A stretch of 49,372 nt of DNA from Christensenella sp. UBA2853 (GTDB lineage: Bacteria > Bacillota > Clostridia > Christensenellales > Aristaeellaceae): NCBI GenBank assembly GCA_002350845.1, contig DEFL01000035.1, forward strand, positions 1 through 49,372, given 5' to 3'. Numbering within the stretch: position 1 is the first letter of the stretch; the number at the start of each line of letters is the position of its first letter. This document shows positions 16,059-22,453 of the stretch, one piece after another. The notes below the pieces were generated by a model, which saw only the letters and a list, made by a program, of their open reading frames with translations, was not told the DNA's origin and searched no databases. The position numbers and the translations under genes were made by a program.

Positions 16059-17701
16059 TTTGAACCTCCCAAATCCCCGTCCTGAGCCGTTTCGTCTGTC
16101 ACGCCGGTCAGATACATGTCCGAAAGCGGATCCGTGCCCAGTTCCGTCGTATCCCCCTGCACGTCAACAGACCACTTTGAAGAAGTTGCGTTCATTTCCA
16201 GGAAGAAGGTGAACCTGCGTCCCGCCGTTCCCCTGCTCTTCAGTTCCTCATATTTCCAGCCCGCCAGATAGCCTTCTGTGGGCATGCTGACCGTATGTGC
16301 GCCGGACTGAAGGACAAGACGGTCAATGCCGCTTTTCTCCAGTTTGCGCAGTCCGGCCCCGTTGATTTCCCAGCGGCAGTCCGTCTCCTCCACGGCTGTG
16401 AGCACCAGATGGTTCTCTTCGGTTTCCTCATCCCGGATTTCCTCGAGATGCACGGTAAACAGGCCTTCTGCCATCCCGATCTGCAGCTGTTCGTCCCCCA
16501 GCGTCAGGATGCTCATGGGTTCCGCCTGCTCTGCGCCGTCGAGCTGCACCTGGTCATAGTCATGTGTCATGGTCTGGCGGCTCTTGGCATGCGGCTGCCA
16601 TTTTCCGCCGCCGCCCCCACCGCCGCCCGGTACAGGAAGCGGTTCCCATTCAATGTCTTCATACGGATCTTCGGGATCGTCCGGTTCCTCCCAGGGGTCC
16701 TCTGTCGGCTGCGGTTCAGGCGTGACCGGAACCGTCGGCACCGGCACAGGCGTTTCTTCCGGTACCCCCTCAAAGGCATCTGCTGCTACCTGTTCAATGT
16801 TCTCCGCAAAGGCCCTGCTGATTTTGACACAGTTCAGGAAGGCCCGGCTCCCGATTTTCTTCAGCAGGCTGTCGGTGGAAAGAATGACTTCCTTCAGTTT
16901 CGGACAGTTGCCGAATGCCCTTTCCCCGATTTCCTCCACACTGTCGGGCAGGATCACGGCTTCCAGGCTTTCATTGCCAAGAAATGCATCCGGTCCGATG
17001 ATCCGGATACCGCGCGGGACACTGACCACTTTGCCGGTCCCCGTATAACGGACCAGCACATCCCCGTCCGTCACAAATTCCTCCTCAGGTTCCTCTGACG
17101 GTGCAGGGGTCTGCGTTGCATCCGGACCGGGTGTCGGTGACGGCGATTCCGTTGCGTCCGGGTCCTCCGAAGGAAGCGGAGTAGGCGTCGCATCCGGATC
17201 GTCGGTTGGTTTCGGTGAGTCTGTGGCGGACGGTTCTCCTGTTTCTCCCGGCTGTTCCGTCGGAGACGGGGTGATTATGGCGGTCGGGTCCGAGCCAGGC
17301 GTCGGATCCTCTGTCTCCTGCGCCGCTGTCGGAGACGGAGTCGGCTCCGCCGGTTTCTCGGTCGCCGGTGCCTCCGTTACAACCGGCTTCTCGGTTGCAG
17401 GCGCCTCCGTCACGGCCGGTTTCTCGGTCGCAGGCGCCTCTGTCACGACCGGTTTCTCAGTCACCGGCGCCTCTGTCACAACCGGTTTGGGCGTTGCTGG
17501 TGCCTCCGTCACGACCGGTTTGGGCGTCGCAGGCGCTTCCGTGACTGCCGGAGTCTCCGTTGCATCCGGCGCTTCCTGCGCTGTCACGACTTCTTCGCCC
17601 AAAGCGAACGGCAAATCCCTGTATTGCCCCGGCAGCAGTGTACCGAGGATCAATACCGTGATACCTGCCGCCAGCAGGCGGCAAATGCCTTTCTTTCGCA
17701 C
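16055..17701 (-). CDS. secreted BspA-type LRR protein with Pro/Thr repeats
   Basis: This 548-residue protein starts at GTG 17701, chosen because AAGGAG lies 6 bases upstream; an ATG at 17746 has its GGAGG abutting the codon. An N-terminal signal peptide (about residues 4-30) is followed by six to seven 10-residue repeats of the VTEAPATEKP type (residues 53-118) and a Pro/Thr/Asp-rich linker to about 205. BspA-like leucine-rich repeats follow (RIIGPDAFLGNESLEAVILP, EIGERAFGNCPKLKEVIL; about 208-313), then a Pro/Asp stretch ending in eight glycines, and an unknown beta-rich C-terminal domain. No LPxTG sortase signal is seen. It is the first gene of the seven-gene operon. Confidence 0.8.
   Translation of the reverse strand: MRKKGICRLLAAGITVLILGTLLPGQYRDLPFALGEEVVTAQEAPDATETPAVTEAPATPKPVVTEAPATPKPVVTEAPVTEKPVVTEAPATEKPAVTEAPATEKPVVTEAPATEKPAEPTPSPTAAQETEDPTPGSDPTAIITPSPTEQPGETGEPSATDSPKPTDDPDATPTPLPSEDPDATESPSPTPGPDATQTPAPSEEPEEEFVTDGDVLVRYTGTGKVVSVPRGIRIIGPDAFLGNESLEAVILPDSVEEIGERAFGNCPKLKEVILSTDSLLKKIGSRAFLNCVKISRAFAENIEQVAADAFEGVPEETPVPVPTVPVTPEPQPTEDPWEEPDDPEDPYEDIEWEPLPVPGGGGGGGGKWQPHAKSRQTMTHDYDQVQLDGAEQAEPMSILTLGDEQLQIGMAEGLFTVHLEEIRDEETEENHLVLTAVEETDCRWEINGAGLRKLEKSGIDRLVLQSGAHTVSMPTEGYLAGWKYEELKSRGTAGRRFTFFLEMNATSSKWSVDVQGDTTELGTDPLSDMYLTGVTDETAQDGDLGGSK
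17351..17545 (-). repeat. 30-bp tandem repeats coding VTEAPATEKP-type units
   Basis: Six to seven imperfect 30-base units lie inside the LRR protein gene. The units differ mainly at third positions and at one or two residues (ATPKP, VTEKP, ATEKP). Such in-frame repeats can change copy number between strains. They are coding, not a CRISPR array. Confidence 0.85.
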
Positions 17702-17858
17702 AGTCTTCTCCTTTTCCCCACACACGGAGCCCCGCCCCAGCGGCATCCTCCGCGTGCTGTTTCATTCATACTCTTTGCTCCGCTCAGGCGGCTGTCCCTT
17801 CCTGCCTTTTCCTGAAGCGGACGGGTGCTTTTCCGATTCTTTCCTTCATGCACCCTCT

Positions 17859-17864
17859 ATCATA
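17859..17864 (-). promoter_or_regulatory. tentative -10 for the seven-gene operon
   Basis: TATGAT on the minus strand lies about 158 bases before the GTG start at 17701, in a gene-free stretch (17702-17961). No convincing -35 is seen 16-18 bases upstream. The rest of the stretch shows no gene. Confidence 0.3.
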
Positions 17865-17961
17865 ACGCAGTTCACTGCCGCTTTCTTCCGCCCCGGCAAC
17901 TTATTACAGCAGATTGAGCAGTTTTGTCCTCTCTGCATAAGATCGGCTGTCCGCCGACTTG

Positions 17962-18002
17962 AAAAAAAGCCTGCCACGATGCGCACCGCATTTCCTGGCA
18001 GA
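17962..18002 (-). terminator. intrinsic terminator downstream of the DUF1858 gene
   Basis: On the minus strand CTGCCA/TGGCAG and ATGCG/CGCAT stack into one hairpin with a three-base loop. Seven T (17962-17968) follow. It isolates the DUF1858 transcript from the LRR operon. Confidence 0.8.
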
Positions 18003-18029
18003 CTTTTCCTAAAAAAGGGGCAGAAAGCA

Positions 18030-18053
18030 GAAAAGCGGCTTGCGCCGCTTTTC
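18030..18053 (-). terminator. first hairpin after the DUF1858 gene
   Basis: A perfect 10-bp stem, GAAAAGCGGC (18030-18039) with GCCGCTTTTC (18044-18053), has loop TTGC. It directly abuts the stop codon at 18054. The T tract that follows is interrupted, so the second hairpin at 17962-18002 is probably the main stop. Confidence 0.6.
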
Positions 18054-18275
18054 TTATGCCTCAGTCTTGCTGGATTCCTTATCTGCAAGGTACTCCTGGA
18101 TAGTGGCAAGAACTTCGTCCGGATCCAGTCCATGCACCATGCAGGCCATCTCCAGAGACTCACCATAAGAAGAGGGGCAGCCAACGCAGTGCATGCCGCA
18201 CTGCATCAGAACACCGGCAATCCCCATGTCATAACTGAGCATTTCGCCCATGGTCGTTGCTTTCGTGATTTCCAT
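18054..18275 (-). CDS. DUF1858 domain protein (hybrid-cluster-associated redox disulfide type)
   Basis: This 73-residue cytoplasmic protein is a single DUF1858 domain. The family marker is CGMHCVGCPSS (about residues 26-36), whose spaced cysteines can form a redox-active disulfide. The family is often found next to or fused to hybrid-cluster and other anaerobic redox proteins; no such partner is in this window. AGGAGG lies 9 bases before the ATG. It has its own promoter, overlapped by a palindromic operator, and two downstream hairpins, so it is a single-gene unit. Confidence 0.88.
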   Translation of the reverse strand: MEITKATTMGEMLSYDMGIAGVLMQCGMHCVGCPSSYGESLEMACMVHGLDPDEVLATIQEYLADKESSKTEA

Positions 18276-18308
18276 TGCTCAATACCTCCTAGGTTTGATC
18301 GCATGGGG

Positions 18309-18337
18309 AGTATACGCCATTTTCCTGTGTTTGACAA
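18309..18337 (-). promoter_or_regulatory. sigma-A promoter for the DUF1858 gene
   Basis: The minus strand shows -35 TTGTCA (18332-18337), a 17-base spacer and -10 TATACT (18309-18314), about 34 bases before the ATG. The -35 lies within a TTGTCAA half-site. Confidence 0.8.
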
Positions 18338-18359
18338 GGGTTTGACAAATTATTGTCAA
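18331..18359. promoter_or_regulatory. palindromic operator with a third half-site
   Basis: TTGACAA-ATTA-TTGTCAA (18342-18359) is a perfect 18-bp inverted repeat. A further direct copy of TTGACAA (18331-18337) overlaps the -35. The 7-4-7 layout is like that of Rex or Crp/Fnr-type sites, but the half-site sequence does not match a consensus I can name. It is probably a redox-linked control site. Confidence 0.65.
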
Positions 18360-18529
18360 TTTGTTCACAATCTTCCCCGCTCTCTCCAATCCGCAGCCGA
18401 TCTCCCCCATGGGAGGCCTGATCATCAGCACATTTCCGGTCGTTTTCTTTTTCGTGAAGGACCGATGTGCTGCACGGCGCGCATCGTCCCAACTGTCGCT
18501 TCAGCGGTTCCAAAGCATCCCTTTCACGC

Positions 18530-18558
18530 TTTCAATGCACAGCCCTGTCCCGTATAAT
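18530..18558 (+). promoter_or_regulatory. promoter for the riboswitch transcript
   Basis: A consensus -10 TATAAT (18553-18558) is preceded at 17 bases by a weak -35 TTTCAA (18530-18535). Transcription should start near 18565, just ahead of the aptamer. The stretch 18360-18529 holds nothing that I can identify. Confidence 0.7.
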
Positions 18559-18566
18559 GTAACCGT

Positions 18567-18657
18567 GCCAAGGGAGTAGCGCATCACCGGAAACGGTGAA
18601 TTTGGAATCGACAGCACGATGCGAAAGCATCCGTTCCAAATAAAACAGCAAGACTTG
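18567..18657 (+). promoter_or_regulatory. yybP-ykoY family (Mn2+) riboswitch aptamer
   Basis: The conserved 5' loop GGAGTAGCG (18573-18581) and the 3' strand AGCAAGA (18647-18653) match the yybP-ykoY aptamer as I recall it from the Lactococcus example. P1 forms from CAAG (18569-18572) and CTTG (18654-18657). Three further helices are perfect: TCACCG/CGGTGA with a GAAA loop (18584-18599), TTTGGAA/TTCCAAA (18601-18640), and GATGC/GCATC with a GAAA loop (18618-18631). The family senses Mn2+ and normally turns on Mn2+ exporters. Here it precedes a 79-codon gene. The overlapping terminator implies an on-switch. Confidence 0.88.
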
Positions 18658-18685
18658 CTCAGAGTATTCTGTGCGGGTCTTTTTT
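18650..18685 (+). terminator. riboswitch expression-platform terminator
   Basis: A 14-position stem, 18650-18663 with 18668-18681, has one mismatch, a GTAT loop and a six-T run (18680-18685). Its left arm uses the same bases (AAGACTTG) that form the 3' side of the aptamer's P1. Ligand-stabilised P1 and terminator are therefore mutually exclusive. Confidence 0.88.
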
Positions 18686-18725
18686 CGTACAGAAAGCATG
18701 AACACCACACAAGGAGGTACAGCAA

Positions 18726-18965
18726 ATGCTTTCATTCATCATTCTTCTCTTCATTCTCTCTTCCCTCTTCCGCGCATGTCTGTTTCCCCGCAGGTGGGGT
18801 TTCTTCGGAGGATGGCATCCGTGGATGTACGGTCCCCGGATGCGCGGTCCCTTCATGGGCGGTCCCTTCTGGATGCATGGTCCTTTCACGGGACGGCCTC
18901 CCATGGGCGGTCCCTTCGGAATGCACGGTCATCCCCGCGGCCCCTGGATGGGCGGCCACTTCTGA
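18726..18965 (+). CDS. 79-residue Met/His/Gly/Pro-rich membrane mini-protein under riboswitch control
   Basis: This very small protein starts with one hydrophobic helix (MLSFIILLFILSSLFRACLF) and continues as a low-complexity tail of about 55 residues. The tail is rich in Gly, Pro, Met, His, Phe and Trp, with repeating FMGG, WMHG, PMGG, GMHG and WMGG units: eight Met and five His in all. I know of no named family. The ATG has a strong AAGGAGG 8 bases upstream, so it is a real gene. It is the only gene between the Mn2+ riboswitch and a strong terminator. A role in metal handling or sensing at the membrane is inference from the riboswitch and the Met/His content. Confidence 0.8.
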   Translation: MLSFIILLFILSSLFRACLFPRRWGFFGGWHPWMYGPRMRGPFMGGPFWMHGPFTGRPPMGGPFGMHGHPRGPWMGGHF

Positions 18966-19006
18966 CATCCCCCGTTTCCCGCATCGCTGACACGATGCGT
19001 TTGTGT

Positions 19007-19042
19007 CCTCCCTGCCCCGCGGCAGGGAGGCATTGGTTTTTT
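19007..19042 (+). terminator. intrinsic terminator of the riboswitch transcript
   Basis: A perfect 10-bp stem, CCTCCCTGCC (19007-19016) with GGCAGGGAGG (19021-19030), is followed by CATTGG and six T. It closes the mini-protein unit. Confidence 0.85.
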
Positions 19043-19103
19043 CTATGGATCGCACACCGCTCCCGCGGGTGCGTTTTTCATGCGTCACACTTTTCCCTTT
19101 CTC

Positions 19104-19133
19104 TTTACATTCCGCAATCGCCTATGGTACAAT
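19104..19133 (+). promoter_or_regulatory. sigma-A promoter for rubredoxin
   Basis: The -35 TTTACA (19104-19109), an 18-base spacer and -10 TACAAT (19128-19133) with a preceding TGG make a good extended promoter. A short inverted repeat CGGAA-GTG-TTCCG (19148-19160) lies in the leader. Confidence 0.7.
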
Positions 19134-19194
19134 CTGCCTAAGGGTATCGGAAGTGTTCCGGTATCGTGCATTCTTAGGAAAGGAGAATACAGAC

Positions 19195-19353
19195 ATGGAT
19201 AAATACGAATGCCCGTGCGGCTATGTGTATGATCCTGCAGAAGGCGATCCCGACAACGGTATCGCACCCGGCACGGCCTGGGAAGATGTCCCCGAGGATT
19301 GGGTATGCCCCACCTGCGGACTGGGCAAGGATGCATTCACCAAGGTTGAATAA
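19195..19353 (+). CDS. rubredoxin
   Basis: This 52-residue cytoplasmic electron carrier holds one iron by four cysteines in two knuckles: CPCGYVYD near the start and CPTCGLGKD near the end. The usual rubredoxin core (DPAEGDPDNGIAPGTAWEDVPEDW) lies between them. The length is typical. The ATG at 19195 with AAAGGAG upstream was chosen; a longer in-frame reading to 19003 adds sequence unlike rubredoxin. In anaerobes it feeds electrons to peroxide, superoxide or oxygen reductases; none of those is encoded beside it. Confidence 0.96.
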   Translation: MDKYECPCGYVYDPAEGDPDNGIAPGTAWEDVPEDWVCPTCGLGKDAFTKVE

Positions 19354-19363
19354 GACAAACAAG

Positions 19364-19391
19364 CGGCTGCCCCGTTTTTGCGGAGCAGCCG
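19364..19391. terminator. bidirectional terminator, rubredoxin/GtrA
   Basis: CGGCTGC (19364-19370) pairs with GCAGCCG (19385-19391), with extra pairing of CCG/CGG inside the loop. GTTTCCTTTA follows on the plus side. It lies between convergent genes. Confidence 0.7.
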
Positions 19392-19404
19392 TTTCCTTTA
19401 TCCT

Positions 19405-19812
19405 TTATTCTTTCTTTTCTTTTTCCATGGCATCCCGGAACACAACAAACTTCTGATACAGAAATTCTGTGGTGAAGTTGATCAGCATGTTGATGGCCTC
19501 CACCAGCCAGTCATGGACTCCGGCGTTGGAAAGCAGCTGTCCCCACCAGCTCGACAGCGGCGTGAAGACCAGATAATAGAGTGCGACCAGCGCCATGGCC
19601 CTGCCGACATTGGACGTGGAATGAAAGGTAAACTTCCGGTTGAAGGTAAAATTCCACAGCACACTGAGAACAAGTGACGGAAGGTAGCTCAGCCAGTACT
19701 GCGAAAAATGCAGCACATCATGGAACAGAGCAAAGCTCGCCACCTGCACAAGCCCGGCGGATATGGAAAACAGTGTAAACTTCACTGCCTGGATAACATC
19801 CCTGCGTTTCAT
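19405..19812 (-). CDS. GtrA family membrane protein
   Basis: This 135-residue protein has four membrane helices and the family hallmark WNFTFNRKFTF after helix 2. GtrA-like proteins help move polyprenyl-linked sugars across the membrane or serve cell-surface polysaccharide synthesis. No glycosyltransferase partner is adjacent. It starts with MKRRDVIQAVKF, and no strong ribosome site is visible. It is convergent with rubredoxin and divergent from the ROK gene. Confidence 0.88.
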   Translation of the reverse strand: MKRRDVIQAVKFTLFSISAGLVQVASFALFHDVLHFSQYWLSYLPSLVLSVLWNFTFNRKFTFHSTSNVGRAMALVALYYLVFTPLSSWWGQLLSNAGVHDWLVEAINMLINFTTEFLYQKFVVFRDAMEKEKKE

Positions 19813-19908
19813 GCGCTCATCTCCGATTCTCTGCCTGTTTCACAGGCCATTTGCATTATAGCGTTTTCGCCGTGCTTCGCAAGCAGAAATCGCAAATATT
19901 CAGACACT

Positions 19909-19937
19909 GTGACAGACACAGCAAAATCTGCTATAAT
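19909..19937 (+). promoter_or_regulatory. sigma-A promoter for the ROK gene
   Basis: The -35 GTGACA (19909-19914), a 17-base spacer and consensus -10 TATAAT (19932-19937) lie about 55 bases before the ATG. Confidence 0.75.
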
Positions 19938-19990
19938 GGTTTTATCTTCAAAAAACAGAACCCAATCATTGTCTTAAGGAGGCAGCAGTC

Positions 19991-20947
19991 ATGGGAGAAT
20001 CCTACAATATCTGTCTGGATATCGGCGGCACAAAAACCCTCGGTGCCATCTTTGACAGCAAGAAGAACATCATCTACCGCCTGAAGAAGAAGACCAAGTC
20101 CGGCGGCGACGATGCCGGCAACGTCGAAAACCTCATTATCAGCGTTGTGGACGAGATGATCAAGGAATCCGGCGTGAAAAAAAGCCAGATCCATGCCATT
20201 GCCGCCGGCGCCCCCGGTGTCATCAATCAGGATACCGGCATTGTCCTGTTTTCTCCCAACCTGCCCTGGCGTGATTACGATATCCGCACACCCATCCAGT
20301 CCCGTTTTGACGTCCCCTTCTATATCGGAAATGACGTCAATGTCGGCGTTCTTGGCGAGCATGCCTACGGCGCAGCCAAGGGCTATGACAACGTTGTCGG
20401 TTTCTTCGTCGGCACCGGCATGGGCGGCGGGTTGATCCTCAACGGAAAGCTGTTTACAGGCACCGGGTTCAAAGCAGCGGAATACGGACATATGGTTCTG
20501 GAGCCCGAAGGCCCGGTCTGCAACTGCGGACAGCGCGGCTGTCTTGAGATCTTCTCTGCCAAGAAGGGCATGTCTGCCTATATTCTTCAGCAGGCTTCCC
20601 GCGGCAGGAAATGCCAGCTGGCCGACCAGATTGAAAACGGCGTCTTCAAGAGCCGTGCCCTGAAGAAGGCACTCGCAGACGGCGACACCGTCACCATGGA
20701 AGCGGTGGACCGCGCCTGCCATTACCTCGCCATCGCAACGGGCAACATGATCAATACCTTCTCCCCGGATATGGTGGTCTACGGCGGCGGCGTCATTGAA
20801 GCCGTCGGCAAGATCTTCCTCGAAAAGATTGAGGCCGAAGTCGACAAGTACTGCATGCCCAGCATCCGCTCCACGGTTCAGCTGAAGGCCGCCGCACTCG
20901 GAGACGACTCCATCCTCTACGGCGCCCTCTCCATGATTCCTGACTGA
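19991..20947 (+). CDS. ROK family sugar kinase (glucokinase-like)
   Basis: This 318-residue ROK protein has no N-terminal helix-turn-helix, so it is an enzyme rather than a repressor. Visible are the phosphate-binding loop DIGGTKTLGAIFD, the catalytic Asp region in GNDVNVGVLGEH, the ExGH sugar-contact motif (AAEYGHMVLEP) and the zinc-binding CNCGQRGCLE. It would phosphorylate glucose or a related hexose with ATP in the cytoplasm. Which sugar cannot be read from sequence. TAAGGAGG precedes the ATG. It forms a single-gene unit with its own promoter and terminator. Confidence 0.92.
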   Translation: MGESYNICLDIGGTKTLGAIFDSKKNIIYRLKKKTKSGGDDAGNVENLIISVVDEMIKESGVKKSQIHAIAAGAPGVINQDTGIVLFSPNLPWRDYDIRTPIQSRFDVPFYIGNDVNVGVLGEHAYGAAKGYDNVVGFFVGTGMGGGLILNGKLFTGTGFKAAEYGHMVLEPEGPVCNCGQRGCLEIFSAKKGMSAYILQQASRGRKCQLADQIENGVFKSRALKKALADGDTVTMEAVDRACHYLAIATGNMINTFSPDMVVYGGGVIEAVGKIFLEKIEAEVDKYCMPSIRSTVQLKAAALGDDSILYGALSMIPD

Positions 20948-20958
20948 CAGAAATGCCA

Positions 20959-20987
20959 ACAGCCGGCACTGCGCCGGCTGTTTTTTT
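20959..20987. terminator. strong bidirectional terminator after the ROK gene
   Basis: A perfect 9-bp stem, ACAGCCGGC (20959-20967) with GCCGGCTGT (20973-20981), is followed by seven T (20981-20987). It separates convergent genes. Confidence 0.9.
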
Positions 20988-20995
20988 GTGCCTTT

Positions 20996-21496
20996 TTACT
21001 TCGCACCGAATGCGGCGCGCAGGGCCTTGAGTTCGTCCTGCCGCCTGGTCATTTCTTCAAGCGTCTGCCGGGTCTCTTCCGATTCCATCAGCAGCCGCCC
21101 TGCCTCACGCACCCCTTCCCGGAATGCTTCCGACAGACCTTTCACGCCGTACCCGGCCAGCGGACAGACAGCAGATGCACGCTGATCCATGGCTGCGCGG
21201 ATTTCTCCCTTTCTCACAACCGGCAGCAGCGGAAAAATGCGGCAGGAAAGCGGACGCTCGTTTCGATTGCACCGTCCCGGACAGACCACGACATTTCCAG
21301 CTGAGCCGGACAGCACTTTCCAGCCCTCCATGTGCTGATAGCGTTCTTCCTCCCCTGGAAAGAGCAGCATGCCGGTTTCCTCCCCTTCCAGGGAGCGGCA
21401 GCACCTGGCCGCGCACAGTTCCCCGCAGTCACTCTCCAGCGGCGTCACCTTTTCCAGGCATTCCCTGGCCTTCTCTACAGCTTCCCTGGCCGTCAC
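20996..21496 (-). CDS. cysteine-rich hypothetical protein (CxxxCxxxCC cluster)
   Basis: This 166-residue soluble protein has clustered cysteines: CGELCAARCC near residue 24, CPGRCNRNERPLSC in the middle and a lone CPLAG later. The pattern resembles YkgJ-type zinc/iron-chelating cluster proteins but is not a clear member. The C-terminal third is a charged helix. The start is probably GTG at 21496, with AGGAAGG about 7 bases upstream; a TTG six codons earlier is also possible. The U-run of the preceding rha terminator lies directly before this ribosome site. The function is unknown. Confidence 0.65.
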   Translation of the reverse strand: MTAREAVEKARECLEKVTPLESDCGELCAARCCRSLEGEETGMLLFPGEEERYQHMEGWKVLSGSAGNVVVCPGRCNRNERPLSCRIFPLLPVVRKGEIRAAMDQRASAVCPLAGYGVKGLSEAFREGVREAGRLLMESEETRQTLEEMTRRQDELKALRAAFGAK

Positions 21497-21512
21497 AGCT
21501 CCACCTTCCTCC

Positions 21513-21548
21513 AAAAAAGCGGGAGAGGTTTTTTCTTTCCTCTCCCGC
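21513..21548 (-). terminator. terminator of the rha operon
   Basis: On the minus strand GCGGGAGAGG and CCTCTCCCGC (21519-21548) form a perfect 10-bp stem followed by six T (21513-21518). The T run runs straight into the GGAGG of the next gene. Confidence 0.88.
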
Positions 21549-21580
21549 AGTCGTTCACTTCAGTTCATCCGGCCGTGCGC

Positions 21581-22408
21581 TCAGTCGAGGAATTCCTCGC
21601 GGAGAGTCACGCCGAACTCCTTGGCGATGGCACGGAGTGCGTCATCGGTAATGGTCTGGAGTTCAGGCAGTCCGGTGGACTTCTGAAGCACCCAGATCTG
21701 GGCAGACTTCTCAATGGTATGCATGAGACCGAAGGTGATATCAAAGTCAGGACCGGAAACAAACAGACCATGCTGTGCCCAGACCGCAGCTTCAAATTCC
21801 TTCATCTTCTCGCAGGTGGCCAGCGCGATATCTGCTCCGCCGGGAACCATCCACGGAACCACGCCCACACCGCCGGGGAACACGACCGGGCATTCGGTTG
21901 CGCTCTTCCACAGAGCACGGCTGAAATCACGATCCGTGAGCGGCAGCACATAGGTCATGGCAATCACGTTGGCCGGATGTGCATGATAGATCACGCGGGT
22001 TGCACCGTTGGTGGCTGCCACGCGGACAGAATGGTTCATAAAATGGGACGGGAATTCGCTGGTGGGACGTCCGCCGTTCACCAGACCCCAGACAACACGA
22101 TAGCTGTCGCCCTTGTCATTGATCTCCACTACACACAGACTGTCGGCGGGATCGAGAATCACATTGCGGAAATACTTGCCGCTGCCGGTTGAAATAAAGT
22201 ATTCACCTGCCAGGTTGGCACCCGTCACGCCCATGTTGACCCAGGGCCGCGGGGTCTCGTCAAAGAAGGGACGCATCTGTTCGACTTCTTCCTTCTTCAG
22301 ACGATAGGTCAGGTTGCCGCCGTTGCGTTCATGCCAGCCCTGAAGCCATCCGTCGTTGCACATGCGAATGTAGCGCTGCATGATGTCGAGATCAAGAATA
22401 CCAGCCAT
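21581..22408 (-). CDS. rhaD: rhamnulose-1-phosphate aldolase
   Basis: This 275-residue class II (zinc) aldolase, matching the usual RhaD length, splits L-rhamnulose-1-phosphate into dihydroxyacetone phosphate and L-lactaldehyde. Visible are the phosphate-binding FISTGSGKYFRN, the zinc ligands in VIYHAHPANVIAMTYV and the later His in VWAQHGLFVSG, and the start region WHERNGGNLTYRL. It is the third gene of the rhaB-isomerase-rhaD operon. A GAGGAGGAT-type ribosome site precedes the ATG. Lactaldehyde would need a reductase or dehydrogenase encoded elsewhere. Confidence 0.95.
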   Translation of the reverse strand: MAGILDLDIMQRYIRMCNDGWLQGWHERNGGNLTYRLKKEEVEQMRPFFDETPRPWVNMGVTGANLAGEYFISTGSGKYFRNVILDPADSLCVVEINDKGDSYRVVWGLVNGGRPTSEFPSHFMNHSVRVAATNGATRVIYHAHPANVIAMTYVLPLTDRDFSRALWKSATECPVVFPGGVGVVPWMVPGGADIALATCEKMKEFEAAVWAQHGLFVSGPDFDITFGLMHTIEKSAQIWVLQKSTGLPELQTITDDALRAIAKEFGVTLREEFLD

Positions 22409-22453
22409 AATGATCCTCCTCCAAATTCATCTGTTCTGTGTGTGGTGTGTTGT

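Noticed and set aside
17351..17545. CRISPR-like repeats
   Set aside because: The 30-base units are contiguous, imperfect and in frame within a secreted protein; there are no spacers.
17702..17746. ATG start 15 codons upstream for the LRR protein
   Set aside because: Its GGAGG touches the start codon and the extra residues would push the signal peptide inward; GTG at 17701 has a well-spaced AAGGAG.
18981..18998. Hairpin GCATCG/CGATGC after the mini-protein gene
   Set aside because: Short, with no T run; the stronger terminator at 19007-19042 lies just beyond it.
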